Below, piece after piece: positions 9,023 to 17,208 of a stretch of 64,000 nt of DNA. The DNA is taken from positions 1-64,000 of the forward strand of contig JAPLQF010000022.1 in assembly GCA_026399875.1 (NCBI GenBank), written 5' to 3'. How positions within the stretch are numbered: the stretch's first letter is position 1; every line of letters starts with the position of its first letter. Origin of the DNA: Burkholderiales bacterium (lineage in GTDB: Bacteria; Pseudomonadota; Gammaproteobacteria; Burkholderiales; Burkholderiaceae_E). Position numbers and translations under genes: made by a program. Below the pieces are notes generated by a model that saw only the letters and a list, made by a program, of their open reading frames with translations, was not told the DNA's origin and made no database searches.

Positions 9023-9547
9023 TCATTTCCCGCTGATCGAGCGAATGATCTGATCGACCGCCGAGTCGGCGAGTGCGCGCAGTTCGGCATCACTGCGATC
9101 CTGAATCGGATGCGCAACGAAGACCATCGCCGGATCGAAACCCAGCGAGCGCGACTGCATCTGCGCGGCGAGTACAAATTCTGTCGACGCAACCCCGACT
9201 CCCGGAATGCCGCGACCTTCGAGATCCGCAATGTCATGCATACAGCACGACGTGCAGGATCCTCAGTCGGCCAGCCCTTCGACGACCAGATCGCATTCGG
9301 CGGCGATGGTCTGGGTGAGTGAGGTCGGCGCCGGCCGGGTGAAGGTCGGCTTGCGATAGCGTTTGACCGCGACGCCGCGCGCCTGCAGCAGTTCGTCGAT
9401 CCGATCGAGGAACACATTGCCGCGGGCCTTCGAGATATCGAGGATGCCGACGGTCAGGCCGTCGAGCGCTGCCGGTCTGGCCAGCAGAGCGCGCGCTGCG
9501 GGCGAGCGCTCGGCGGTCGGATCGAGCAGGATGCCTGGATCATTCAT
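9023..9547 (-). CDS. UGSC-family selenoprotein with in-frame TGA read as Sec
   Basis: Two open stretches in the same frame are separated by a single TGA at 9263-9265. Reading it as Sec gives a 174-residue protein with LADU95-GSCTSCC, the defining motif of UGSC-family (seleno)proteins. Homology-like sequence continues on both sides: LTVGILDISKARGNVFLDRI before it, and MHDIADLEGRGIPGVGVAS after it. The UxxCxxC arrangement recalls the Sec-containing subunits of glycine/proline reductases, which suggests a thiol/selenol redox centre; this is inference. The start overlaps the stop of the upstream gene as ATGA, and selA and selB follow directly. No enzymatic activity can be assigned. Confidence 0.92.
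9223..9262 (-). promoter_or_regulatory. Candidate bacterial SECIS hairpin after the Sec codon
   Basis: In the mRNA just 3' of the UGA, a 4-bp stem GCAC-GUC-GUGC (9245-9255) carries GU in its apical loop about 10 nt after the codon. An outer 5-bp stem GAUCC/GGAUC (9257-9261 with 9223-9227) could enclose it. Position and a GU-bearing loop fit what SelB needs in bacteria. The fold was judged by eye only. Confidence 0.45.
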
Positions 9548-11106
9548 GCAGTGATCTCCTGGGTAACAGGGGTTGAGCCGACCGCGCCTGAGGCGGCCCA
9601 GCCGGCCACAACCGCCGAAAAAAGGCCGGCTGTACCGCCGGCCCGAACGATAAGAATGCCGCCGGGGCGAAACTTCGAAACCGTGGTGCCGGCCATCGAT
9701 GCCGGCAGCCCTTCAGTGATGCCGCCCGCGCCCATCACCATGTCATCGGCGGGAAGCCTGAGCAGAGCGATCAGTTCCTGGAGCAGGCGGGCTTTCGACC
9801 ATCCTGCCTCGATGAAGACACGGGCGTGTTCGGGCGAGACGATGAGCAGGGCATCGCCTGCCATCGCCAGTTTCGGATGATCCACCACCCGCATGCAGGC
9901 GGCGAAGGTTCGCGCAAGCGACTCGGGCGTGCGCGACTTCTGGTCGACGATGCCTTGTACGCCTTCGCCCGCAAACAGGGTCACGGTGGACGTGCCGGGC
10001 GCGAAGCCGCGCTCGACCGACAGGGGCGCCCAGTCGCTGTCTTCGGCCTCGGCAAAACAGAAGGTGTACTTGCCGGGTGTACCGAGCGCCGAACGGTCAA
10101 TCTCGCCGGGGCGTCCGCCACCCACATTGCGGATGACCAACTGCAGTGCGCGCCCGATGCTGGCGTTGGCGCGGTTGCCCTGGCCAAGCGCATTGACGCC
10201 CGAGTTCATGCCGATCGCACGGGTGACCGGGCCGTTGGCAATCACGACCGGGCCGCAGAACATGGTGGTACAGAGAATGCCGTGCATACCGAACTCATCG
10301 ATCAGCGCCGCCTCGACCGCGGCCAGCACGACCGGCATGTATTCGGGTTTGCAGCCGGCCATGACCGCATTGATCGCCACCTTTTCGACCGTGCACGGGG
10401 CGAGGTCGGGCGGGATGCTGCCAAGGATCTCGTCGGGCGAACGCGGGGTGCCAGCGAGCATGCGCAATACGCGTTCGGGCGTTGGTGGCACGACCGGCAG
10501 GCCATCGGTCCAGCCGCGATCGAAACAGGCTTCGAGCGGGTCTTCGGCATCGCCGAGCGCAACCTGCCGTGAAGTGAAACGCGCCTTGCCGAAACGGATC
10601 GCCAGTCGTTCGGCGATGCCGGGCTCAAGGGTCATCGATCCGCAGCCAGGGCGCAGTGCCGGCAGATCGATGCCGAGTTGGTCAATGCCGCTGACGCGCT
10701 GCCATTCGACGCGATCCCAGCCGTAGGTTCGTGCGACTTCCCTGCCGCCTTCGACACGAATCAGGGTCGGGACGATTTCGACATCGAGGCGATAAGAGTG
10801 CTCGAGACGCTCGTCATGCACGCTGCCAGGAAGGCCTGCGCCGAAATCCGGGTCGTCCTGGCTGTAGACCGTCAGGCCAGTCGATTCGGCGGCGAGTCGC
10901 TGCAGCAGCGGCTCGATCAGAACGCAGGTCGGGCATTCGCGCTTGGCGATCACGATCAGACCGTCGGCCATGCGGCTGAGAGGATCGCTCAGGTGGATCG
11001 GCGGGGTACTGACTGGGGTGCTCAGTGGGGTGCTCATTGGCGAAAGCTCTCGGGCGGCTTTGACGTCTGTCTCCCGAGCGAGTGTAACCTGTCCACTCCT
11101 GGCCAT
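9544..11106 (-). CDS. Thioredoxin-fold partner protein of the UGSC selenoprotein, function unknown
   Basis: Up to 520 residues. After a Thr/Pro-rich leader, residues about 46-130 look like a thioredoxin-type domain: LIVIAKRECPTCVLIEPLL gives a CxxC at about 57-60, and VEIVPTLIRVEGG resembles the cis-Pro loop. The remaining ~370 residues form a domain I do not recognise, with conserved-looking DRGWTDGLPVVPPTPERV, APCTVEKVAINAVMAGCKPEY and several Cys. It overlaps the UGSC gene by 4 bases, so the products may work together, perhaps in electron transfer to the selenol (inference). The start is uncertain: ATG at 11106, 11037 (497 aa) or 10971 are possible. Confidence 0.8.
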   Translation of the reverse strand: MARSGQVTLARETDVKAARELSPMSTPLSTPVSTPPIHLSDPLSRMADGLIVIAKRECPTCVLIEPLLQRLAAESTGLTVYSQDDPDFGAGLPGSVHDERLEHSYRLDVEIVPTLIRVEGGREVARTYGWDRVEWQRVSGIDQLGIDLPALRPGCGSMTLEPGIAERLAIRFGKARFTSRQVALGDAEDPLEACFDRGWTDGLPVVPPTPERVLRMLAGTPRSPDEILGSIPPDLAPCTVEKVAINAVMAGCKPEYMPVVLAAVEAALIDEFGMHGILCTTMFCGPVVIANGPVTRAIGMNSGVNALGQGNRANASIGRALQLVIRNVGGGRPGEIDRSALGTPGKYTFCFAEAEDSDWAPLSVERGFAPGTSTVTLFAGEGVQGIVDQKSRTPESLARTFAACMRVVDHPKLAMAGDALLIVSPEHARVFIEAGWSKARLLQELIALLRLPADDMVMGAGGITEGLPASMAGTTVSKFRPGGILIVRAGGTAGLFSAVVAGWAASGAVGSTPVTQEITA

Positions 11107-11163
11107 ATCTCCCCTGGGCGCGGCACAGCAACCGGGCGGGGAGCCCCTTCAGAGGAGACGACA

Positions 11164-11541
11164 ATGAGCATTGCCGATCGCAGCGCCATCGAGGCGACGA
11201 TTCAGACCTATTTCGACGGCCTTTACGAAGGCGATACCGTCAAACTTGCCAGTGTCTTTCACCCGACCAGCTCGCTGACCTGGGATCAGGATGACAAGCT
11301 CATGGTGATTTCGCGCGATGCCTGGCTGCAGGCTGTCCGCGATCGACCTTCGTCAAAGTCCAGGGAGCTGGCCCGCGACGATGCGATTCTGCTGATTGAC
11401 CAGTCCGGACCGACCACCGCCTTCGTCAAGGTGAAGTGCCAGATCCCGCCGCGCTATTTCACCGACTACCTGAGCCTGATCAAGGTCGAGGGGCGCTGGC
11501 AGATCGTGCAGAAGATCTATGCCTTCGAGGTCAGAAACTAG
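11164..11541 (+). CDS. NTF2-like (SnoaL/lumazine-binding type) small protein
   Basis: 125 residues. The ATG at 11164 has AGGAGA 8 bases upstream. The order of a long N-terminal helix (ADRSAIEATIQTYFDGLYEG), FHPTSSLTWDQ, and C-terminal strands ending DYLSLIKVEGRWQIVQKIY matches the NTF2-like cone fold, in particular the putative lumazine-binding subgroup. Such proteins bind or isomerise small ligands, and none can be named here. It is divergent from the selenium operon and precedes the marR operator by about 50 bp. Confidence 0.8.
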   Translation: MSIADRSAIEATIQTYFDGLYEGDTVKLASVFHPTSSLTWDQDDKLMVISRDAWLQAVRDRPSSKSRELARDDAILLIDQSGPTTAFVKVKCQIPPRYFTDYLSLIKVEGRWQIVQKIYAFEVRN

Positions 11542-11594
11542 GTTTTTGGCGCCGCCCGAACATTTCAGGTGGTGTGATCGGGATTTGCAGTGGC

Positions 11595-11629
11595 TTGATT
11601 GCCATGGCAACATTTGCCTATGCAATCAA
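11595..11629. promoter_or_regulatory. Imperfect 35-bp palindrome, candidate MarR operator
   Basis: Two 16-base arms, TTGATTGCCATGGCAA and TTGCCTATGCAATCAA, flank a CAT spacer. They match as an inverted repeat at 13 of 16 positions. The site covers the ribosome-binding region and the start codon of the downstream marR gene, as expected for autorepression of a marR-efflux operon. Confidence 0.65.
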
Positions 11630-12123
11630 AAAAAATCGGCTTTTACGGCAGTAATCGCGATCAGATCGTCGAAAGCGTCGGCTACAAGCTGCTGCAGCTT
11701 GCGCTGGCGATGCGGCGTGAAACCGCCTCACGGCTGCTGTCGCTCGGTCTGACCGAAGCCCAGTGGCGCCCGCTCTGGATGCTCAAGGCGGGTCGTGCTG
11801 ATACCCCGCAGACTCTTGCCCGGGTGCTCGGCGTCGATGCCGGCGCGATGACGCGAATGCTCGACCGGCTCGAGGCCAAAGGGCTGATCGGGCGCGTGCG
11901 CAGCCTGACCGATCGGCGCGTCACGCAGTTGCGCCTGACAGCGACCGGCGAGGCGGCCACGGAAGGCATTCCGGAAGTTGTCGCGCGCGTCAACAACGAC
12001 TATCTGCAGGGATTCAGCCGGGAAGAGTTCGAGGAGCTCAATGCGCTGCTGGCACGCATGCGGGCTAATGGCCGATCGCTGGAGCAGCCCGACGGTGATG
12101 CGCCGGGGGAGGGCGGGACTTGA
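11620..12123 (+). CDS. MarR-family transcriptional repressor of the efflux operon
   Basis: 167 residues from the ATG at 11620; a TTG seven codons upstream is also possible. The winged helix-turn-helix is clear: LTEAQWRPLWMLKAG, TPQTLARVLGVDAGAMTRMLDRLEAKGLI as recognition region and the wing RSLTDRRVTQLRLTATGE. MarR proteins bind DNA as dimers and are released by phenolic or drug-like ligands. It heads an operon with nodT, emrA and emrB (overlapping or close genes), so it most likely represses that efflux pump and itself through the palindrome over its start. Confidence 0.92.
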   Translation: MQSKKIGFYGSNRDQIVESVGYKLLQLALAMRRETASRLLSLGLTEAQWRPLWMLKAGRADTPQTLARVLGVDAGAMTRMLDRLEAKGLIGRVRSLTDRRVTQLRLTATGEAATEGIPEVVARVNNDYLQGFSREEFEELNALLARMRANGRSLEQPDGDAPGEGGT

Positions 12124-13640
12124 GACGACTCAGGCCCTGTCCCAGCGAATTTCCCCGTCAAGGTCGGGCGTCTGTCATGCGACCCCACAGGGCTGCAGGC
12201 GTCGCATCGGCCGGGTGTCGGCTGGCAATCGTCTCGCTTGGCTTTTTGCTCGGCGCGTGCGCCTCGCAGGGCGACCCGACCAGGCGTCTCGCGGTGCTCG
12301 AGCCGGACGCTGTCGGTGCGCGGGTGTCGCCGGCCAACTGGCCCGCCGCACGCTGGTGGGATGCCTGGCAAGATCCCGAACTGTCGTCGCTGATTGATGC
12401 TGCCCTGGTCGGGTCGCCATCGCTCAAGCGGGTCGAGGCGCGTCTCGATCAGTCGCGCGCGGCGATGCAGACCGCGCAGGCCGCACGCCTGCCCTCGGTT
12501 GCACTGCGAGGCGAGTCCGCCTACACGCTTTACACCCAGAATGGGTTTTTCGCGCCGCCTTATGCCGGCAATCGCTACTGGAACAGCCGTCTCGAGTTTG
12601 CGGCGAGTTGGGAGCTTGATCTCTTTGGCAAGCAGCGCGCAGTGCTCGATTCGGCGATCGGCCAGACGCGGGCCGCGCAGGCCGATGCGCAAGCCGCTTC
12701 GATTTTGATTGCGGTCAATGTCGCTTCCGCCTATATCAATCTGGCGCGACTGCTGGAGGCCCAGACCCTGGCCCGCGCAACCATCGAGCAGCGGCGCCGA
12801 ATCACCGCACTGGTTCGCGAGCGCAAGACAGCCGGCCTGGACACCGCCATCGAATTGCGCCAATCGGAGGGCACGCTTGCGCAGGCGCAGTTCGATGTTC
12901 AGGTTCTCGACGATCTGATCGCGCGGCAGCGCCGCGCGCTCGCCGAACTGTGCGGACAGCGCCCCGATTCGCTTGCCGGCTTGTCGCCGCGTCTGACCGC
13001 GCTGCAGGGTCTGACCTTGCCCGACTTTCTTCCTGCCGATCTGATCGGTCGTCGGGCTGACCTGGTGGCGCAACGCTGGCGCGTCGAATCTGCGCTGCGT
13101 GATGTCGATGTCGCACGCGCGCAGTTCTATCCGAATGTGAACCTGATGGCCTTCGCCGGACTGGCGAGTCTGGGTTACGCGAGTTTTCTCGATTCGAGCT
13201 CGCTCACCTATGGCGCGGGTCCGGCCATCCATTTGCCGATCTTCGACGGTGGCCGCCTTCGTGCCAATCTGCGCTACCAGGAGGCCGGTATTGACTCGGC
13301 GATTGCCGGCTACAACGAGGCGCTGCTGCGTGCCGCACGCGAGGTGGCCGATGAGGTCGGCTCGGCGCAAGCACTCAGGAGCCAGGCGCGAACGCAGTCC
13401 GAGGCGCTCGCTGCCGCCGAATCGGCCTATGCACTGGCGATGCAGCGATTTGGTGCCGGACTGGTCAGTTATCTGACAGTGCTGTCGGCCGAGTCGGCAG
13501 TCATTGCCCAGCGCCAGGTCGCAGTCGATCTGAGGGCCCGCCAGCTGAACACCGACATTGCGCTGGTGCGCGCTCTCGGCGGCGGTTTCCTCGGCGCCGG
13601 GCCGGCCATCGAATCTTCTCTTTCCGCAACCCGCCCATGA
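12120..13640 (+). CDS. NodT-family outer-membrane efflux lipoprotein (TolC/OprM type)
   Basis: About 487-506 residues. The lipobox LLGAC follows a hydrophobic signal (LAIVSLGFLLGAC), so the protein is probably an acylated outer-membrane channel. Two outer membrane efflux repeats with long helical stretches follow, including ARWWDAWQDPELSSLIDAAL, typical of NodT proteins. Two starts are possible. TTG at 12120 overlaps the marR stop and has a strong GGGGGAGGG sequence before it. ATG at 12177 gives a more usual signal peptide length. It forms the outer part of a tripartite pump with the next two genes. Confidence 0.93.
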   Translation: MRRLRPCPSEFPRQGRASVMRPHRAAGVASAGCRLAIVSLGFLLGACASQGDPTRRLAVLEPDAVGARVSPANWPAARWWDAWQDPELSSLIDAALVGSPSLKRVEARLDQSRAAMQTAQAARLPSVALRGESAYTLYTQNGFFAPPYAGNRYWNSRLEFAASWELDLFGKQRAVLDSAIGQTRAAQADAQAASILIAVNVASAYINLARLLEAQTLARATIEQRRRITALVRERKTAGLDTAIELRQSEGTLAQAQFDVQVLDDLIARQRRALAELCGQRPDSLAGLSPRLTALQGLTLPDFLPADLIGRRADLVAQRWRVESALRDVDVARAQFYPNVNLMAFAGLASLGYASFLDSSSLTYGAGPAIHLPIFDGGRLRANLRYQEAGIDSAIAGYNEALLRAAREVADEVGSAQALRSQARTQSEALAAAESAYALAMQRFGAGLVSYLTVLSAESAVIAQRQVAVDLRARQLNTDIALVRALGGGFLGAGPAIESSLSATRP

Positions 13641-14917
13641 GTCAAGCCGCTACGCCCGCCGATCAATACGCGTCCCGGGTCAAGAGCAATCGCGCTGTCG
13701 TGATGGCGCTGGTGATCGGTGCCATGCTGTTTCTGGGGGCAGTCTGGGCCCTGTACTGGTTTCTCATCTTGCGCGGCCATGAATCGACCGACAATGCTTA
13801 TGTGCAGGCCCCGGTCGTTCAGATCACGCCGCAATTGGCCGGGACCGTGATCGAGGTGCTGGCCGATGACACCGATATCGTGAAGGCGGGCCAGCCACTG
13901 GTGCGCCTGGACCCGGCGGATGCGCAACTGGCGCTGGCCCGCGCCGAAGCGCATCTCGGCCAGACGGTTCGCGAGGTCAGCACGCTGTATGCGAACAATG
14001 CAGCACTCACCGCCAGTGTGTCGCTGCGGGTATCGGACGAGGCGCGCCTGCAGATTGAGCTCGGTCGTGCCCGTGACGACCTTGCCCGTCGAGCGCCGCT
14101 GGTCGCAAGCGGTGCGGTCGGGATCGAGGATCTCAAGCATGCCGAAGCGGCAGTTGAATCTGCCCGCGGTGCGCTGGCTGTCGCCCGTGCCGCCCTGCAG
14201 GTCGCCAGGGAGCAGGCCTCGAGCAATCTTGCCCTCACACAGGGCACCACTGTTGCCGCGCATCCCAATGTCGAGCGTGCGGCCACGGCCTATCGCGAAG
14301 CCTGGCTTGCGGTGCAGCGATGCGAGATTCCTGCCCCGCTCAGCGGGCAGGTTGCCCGTCGCACGGTGCAGGTCGGCCAGCGGATTGCAGCCGGTGCGCC
14401 GCTGATGTCGATCGTGCCGCTCGAGCAGGTCTGGGTTGAAGCGAACTTCAAGGAAGGGCAGCTGCGCCAGATGCGAATTGGTCAGCCAGTGCGTCTGCAT
14501 GCCGATGTCTACGGGCACAAAGTCGATTTCGACGGCAAGGTTCGGGGGCTCGGTGCAGGCACCGGGGCGGCGTTTGCACTGCTGCCCGCCCAGAACGCTA
14601 CCGGCAACTGGATCAAGGTTGTACAGCGTGTGCCAGTGCGCATCGAAATCGATCCTGAACAGCTCGCCAGGCATCCGCTTCGGGTCGGTCTGTCAATGCA
14701 GGTCGAGGTCGATGTCTCTGATGGTGACGGTGCGCCGCTCGCGCTGGTCGTGGTTCCCGAGCGCAGCAACAGTACCGGGGTTTTCACGGTCGCCAGCGCG
14801 CAGGCCGATCAGCGCATCCGCGAGATCATCGCCCGCAACCTGGGTGCTGGCGCGACAGCCAGCGCGGGTCCGGTGAAGCAGTCGCAGGCCTCGCGTTCCG
14901 GGCGACGCGGCTCATGA
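13637..14917 (+). CDS. emrA: EmrA/HlyD-family periplasmic adaptor
   Basis: 426 residues, starting in an ATGA overlap with nodT. One N-terminal membrane segment (VVMALVIGAMLFLGAVWALYW, about residues 22-43) is followed by the biotinyl-lipoyl-like motif STDNAYVQAPVVQITPQLAG, a coiled-coil hairpin (about 90-200) and the second lipoyl half CEIPAPLSGQVARRTVQVGQ. This is the layout of membrane fusion proteins that bridge an MFS transporter and an outer-membrane channel. Its neighbours NodT and EmrB complete the pump. Confidence 0.93.
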   Translation: MSQAATPADQYASRVKSNRAVVMALVIGAMLFLGAVWALYWFLILRGHESTDNAYVQAPVVQITPQLAGTVIEVLADDTDIVKAGQPLVRLDPADAQLALARAEAHLGQTVREVSTLYANNAALTASVSLRVSDEARLQIELGRARDDLARRAPLVASGAVGIEDLKHAEAAVESARGALAVARAALQVAREQASSNLALTQGTTVAAHPNVERAATAYREAWLAVQRCEIPAPLSGQVARRTVQVGQRIAAGAPLMSIVPLEQVWVEANFKEGQLRQMRIGQPVRLHADVYGHKVDFDGKVRGLGAGTGAAFALLPAQNATGNWIKVVQRVPVRIEIDPEQLARHPLRVGLSMQVEVDVSDGDGAPLALVVVPERSNSTGVFTVASAQADQRIREIIARNLGAGATASAGPVKQSQASRSGRRGS

Positions 14918-14936
14918 TGCCGACGGTCATCCGCCG

Positions 14937-16535
14937 ATGAGTGCTGCCCCGCCGGCGCCGGCTTCCTTCGCACCACTGACCGGTGGCGAGCGCGTGCTCG
15001 GCACGCTCGCCCTGGCCTCGGCCACCTTCATGAATGTGCTCGACTCTTCGATTGCCAATGTCTCGATTCCGGCGATTGCAGGCGACCTCGGCGTCAGCCC
15101 CTCGCAGGGGACCTGGGTGATCACCTCCTTCACGGTGGCCAATGCGATCTCGGTGCCGCTGACCGGCTGGCTGACCCAGCGTTTCGGGCAGGTGCGTCTC
15201 TTCGTCGCCAGTGTCCTGCTGTTTGTCCTGACCTCCTGGCTGTGCGGCTTCGCGCCGAATCTCGAGACCCTGATCGTCTTTCGGGTGATCCAGGGTCTGG
15301 TCGCCGGACCGATGATCCCGCTGTCCCAGACCCTGCTGCTGGCGAGTTATCCGCGCGAGCTGGCCGGTGTGGCCTTGTCGCTATGGTCGATGACGACGCT
15401 GATCGCGCCGGTGGTGGGCCCCTTGCTGGGAGGCTGGATCACCGAGACGATCAGCTGGCCATGGATCTTCTATATCAATGTGCCGGTGGGGCTGGTTGCG
15501 GCGATGGTGACCTGGTCGGTCTATCGCAAGCGCGACGAGGGTCCGCGCCGCGTGCCGCTCGACGTTGTTGGCTTGGCTCTGGTGATCATCTGGGTCGGTG
15601 CTTTCCAGATGACGATCGATCTCGGCAAGGACCTCGACTGGTTCGGTTCGACGCTGATTATCGTGCTGGCGACCATCTCGGCGGTGGGCTTCGTCCTGTT
15701 TCTGGCCTGGGAGCTCACCGAACCTTCGCCGATCATCAACCTCAGGCTGTTCGGGCGTCGCAACTTCCTTGCCGGCACGGCCGCACTCTCGCTGTCCTAT
15801 GGTCTGTTCTTCGGCAATCTCGTCCTGTTGCCGCTGTGGCTGCAGCAATGGATGGGCTACACCGCGACCTGGGCCGGGCTGGCGCTCGCACCGGTGGGTG
15901 TCTTTGCGCTGACGCTCTCGCCGCTGGTTGGCCGCAAAATCGGGCTGATCGACTCGCGGCTGCTTGCGAGCATCGCCTTCCTGCTTTACGGCCTGGTCTG
16001 CTGGATGCGCGCGGACTTCACCGTGCAGACGCCCTTCGAGGTCATTCTGGTGCCAACGCTCATCCAGGGTATTGCGGTGGCCTTCTTTTTCGTGCCGCTG
16101 CAGGCCATCATCTATAACGGACTGTCGCCGCAGGAGATGCCGGCGGCGGCTGGGTTGAGCAATTTCGCGCGGATCAGTGCGGGCGCCTTTGTGACCTCGA
16201 TCTTCGGAACCGTCTGGGAAGACCGTGCCAAGATGCATCATGCCCATCTGGCGGAGTCGATCAACAGCGGCAATACCGCGCTTGCTCAGACCCGTACCGA
16301 CCTCACCGCACAAGGCCTGAGCAGTGACCAGATCAACGCCATCATCAACCAGATGATCGATACCCAGGCCCATACCCTGGCGGCTGATGACCTGTTCTAC
16401 ATCTCGTCCATTCTGTATGTGTCGCTGATTGTGATTGTCTGGTTTGCCTCGCCGAGAACCATTGTTCATCGACCCCAGGTGTCTGCACCGAAGCGCCCGC
16501 CTGGTGAAAATGACCAAGCCGATGCGAAAGTCTGA
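14937..16535 (+). CDS. emrB: EmrB/QacA-type MFS drug exporter (DHA2, 14 TM)
   Basis: 532 residues, highly hydrophobic with about 14 membrane segments. The DHA2 signature is visible: LASATFMNVLDSSIANVSIP in TM1 and the motif-A-like loop LTGWLTQRFGQVRLF after TM2. The motif-C region VVGPLLGGWITE also fits drug-proton antiporters. It starts 20 bp after emrA, so it is the inner-membrane pump of the marR-nodT-emrAB operon. Substrates are likely hydrophobic or phenolic toxins, by family analogy only. Confidence 0.95.
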   Translation: MSAAPPAPASFAPLTGGERVLGTLALASATFMNVLDSSIANVSIPAIAGDLGVSPSQGTWVITSFTVANAISVPLTGWLTQRFGQVRLFVASVLLFVLTSWLCGFAPNLETLIVFRVIQGLVAGPMIPLSQTLLLASYPRELAGVALSLWSMTTLIAPVVGPLLGGWITETISWPWIFYINVPVGLVAAMVTWSVYRKRDEGPRRVPLDVVGLALVIIWVGAFQMTIDLGKDLDWFGSTLIIVLATISAVGFVLFLAWELTEPSPIINLRLFGRRNFLAGTAALSLSYGLFFGNLVLLPLWLQQWMGYTATWAGLALAPVGVFALTLSPLVGRKIGLIDSRLLASIAFLLYGLVCWMRADFTVQTPFEVILVPTLIQGIAVAFFFVPLQAIIYNGLSPQEMPAAAGLSNFARISAGAFVTSIFGTVWEDRAKMHHAHLAESINSGNTALAQTRTDLTAQGLSSDQINAIINQMIDTQAHTLAADDLFYISSILYVSLIVIVWFASPRTIVHRPQVSAPKRPPGENDQADAKV

Positions 16536-17208
16536 AAGTGGCCTGACCGGCGTCGTCTGGGTCAGAGGACTGCTGGTCAGACCCCGACTGGTGTTCAGCG
16601 TCGCGTTCGGTATTGTCGTCGCGCTGACGATGCCCGACATGCTGGGGCTGCATCCGTTGACCCGTATTATTCTGGGCTGGAATGCCGGTGCCTGGGTCTA
16701 TCTGGTGCTGGCCCTGCTGCTGATGTTCCGTTCGACCCATGAGTCGATGCGCTCGCGTGCGATTGCCGAAGATGATGGCCGCGCGCTGGTGCTGACGCTG
16801 GTCGTGCTGGCCGCGATCGTCTGCCTTGGCGCGATCTTCGCGCAGCTCGCGGTTGCCAGGGCGCTTCCCGAATCGGCGCGCAACTGGCCTGTCGCGCTGT
16901 CGGTGCTCACCGTGGTGTCATCCTGGATGTTCACGCAGGTGGAGTTTGCGCTGCATTACGCCCATGTCTACTATGCCGCCGAGGCAGCCGGCCATCCGGG
17001 CGGCCTCGATTTTCCGGGCGAGGAGCGGCCCGACTATGCCGACTTCCTCTATTTCGCGGCGATCATCGGGACATCTGCTCAGACTGCCGATGTGGGGCTG
17101 AGCAGCCGCACCATGCGCCGTGTCGGACTGGTGCATTGCGTGCTCGCGTTTTTCTTCAATGCAAGCTTGCTGGCACTCACCATCAATATTGTTTCGGGGC
17201 TGATTTGA
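16510..17208 (+). CDS. DUF1345 family inner-membrane protein
   Basis: About 232 residues with several membrane segments (PRLVFSVAFGIVVALTMP, AGAWVYLVLALLLMF, VLTLVVLAAIVCLGAIFAQL, and a C-terminal VLAFFFNASLLALTINIVSG). The conserved-looking stretch FTQVEFALHYAHVYY and the DFLYFAAIIGTSAQTADV segment are characteristic of DUF1345, whose function is unknown. It overlaps the end of emrB by 26 bases and is therefore probably co-transcribed with the pump. The start at 16510 is not secured by a strong ribosome-binding site; 16522 is an alternative. Confidence 0.82.
   Translation: MTKPMRKSESGLTGVVWVRGLLVRPRLVFSVAFGIVVALTMPDMLGLHPLTRIILGWNAGAWVYLVLALLLMFRSTHESMRSRAIAEDDGRALVLTLVVLAAIVCLGAIFAQLAVARALPESARNWPVALSVLTVVSSWMFTQVEFALHYAHVYYAAEAAGHPGGLDFPGEERPDYADFLYFAAIIGTSAQTADVGLSSRTMRRVGLVHCVLAFFFNASLLALTINIVSGLI

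Noticed and set aside
9263-9265. The TGA inside the UGSC gene as a nonsense mutation making a pseudogene
   Set aside because: It falls exactly at the first residue of the UGSC motif, protein-like sequence continues in the same frame on both sides, and selA, selB and selC are encoded nearby.
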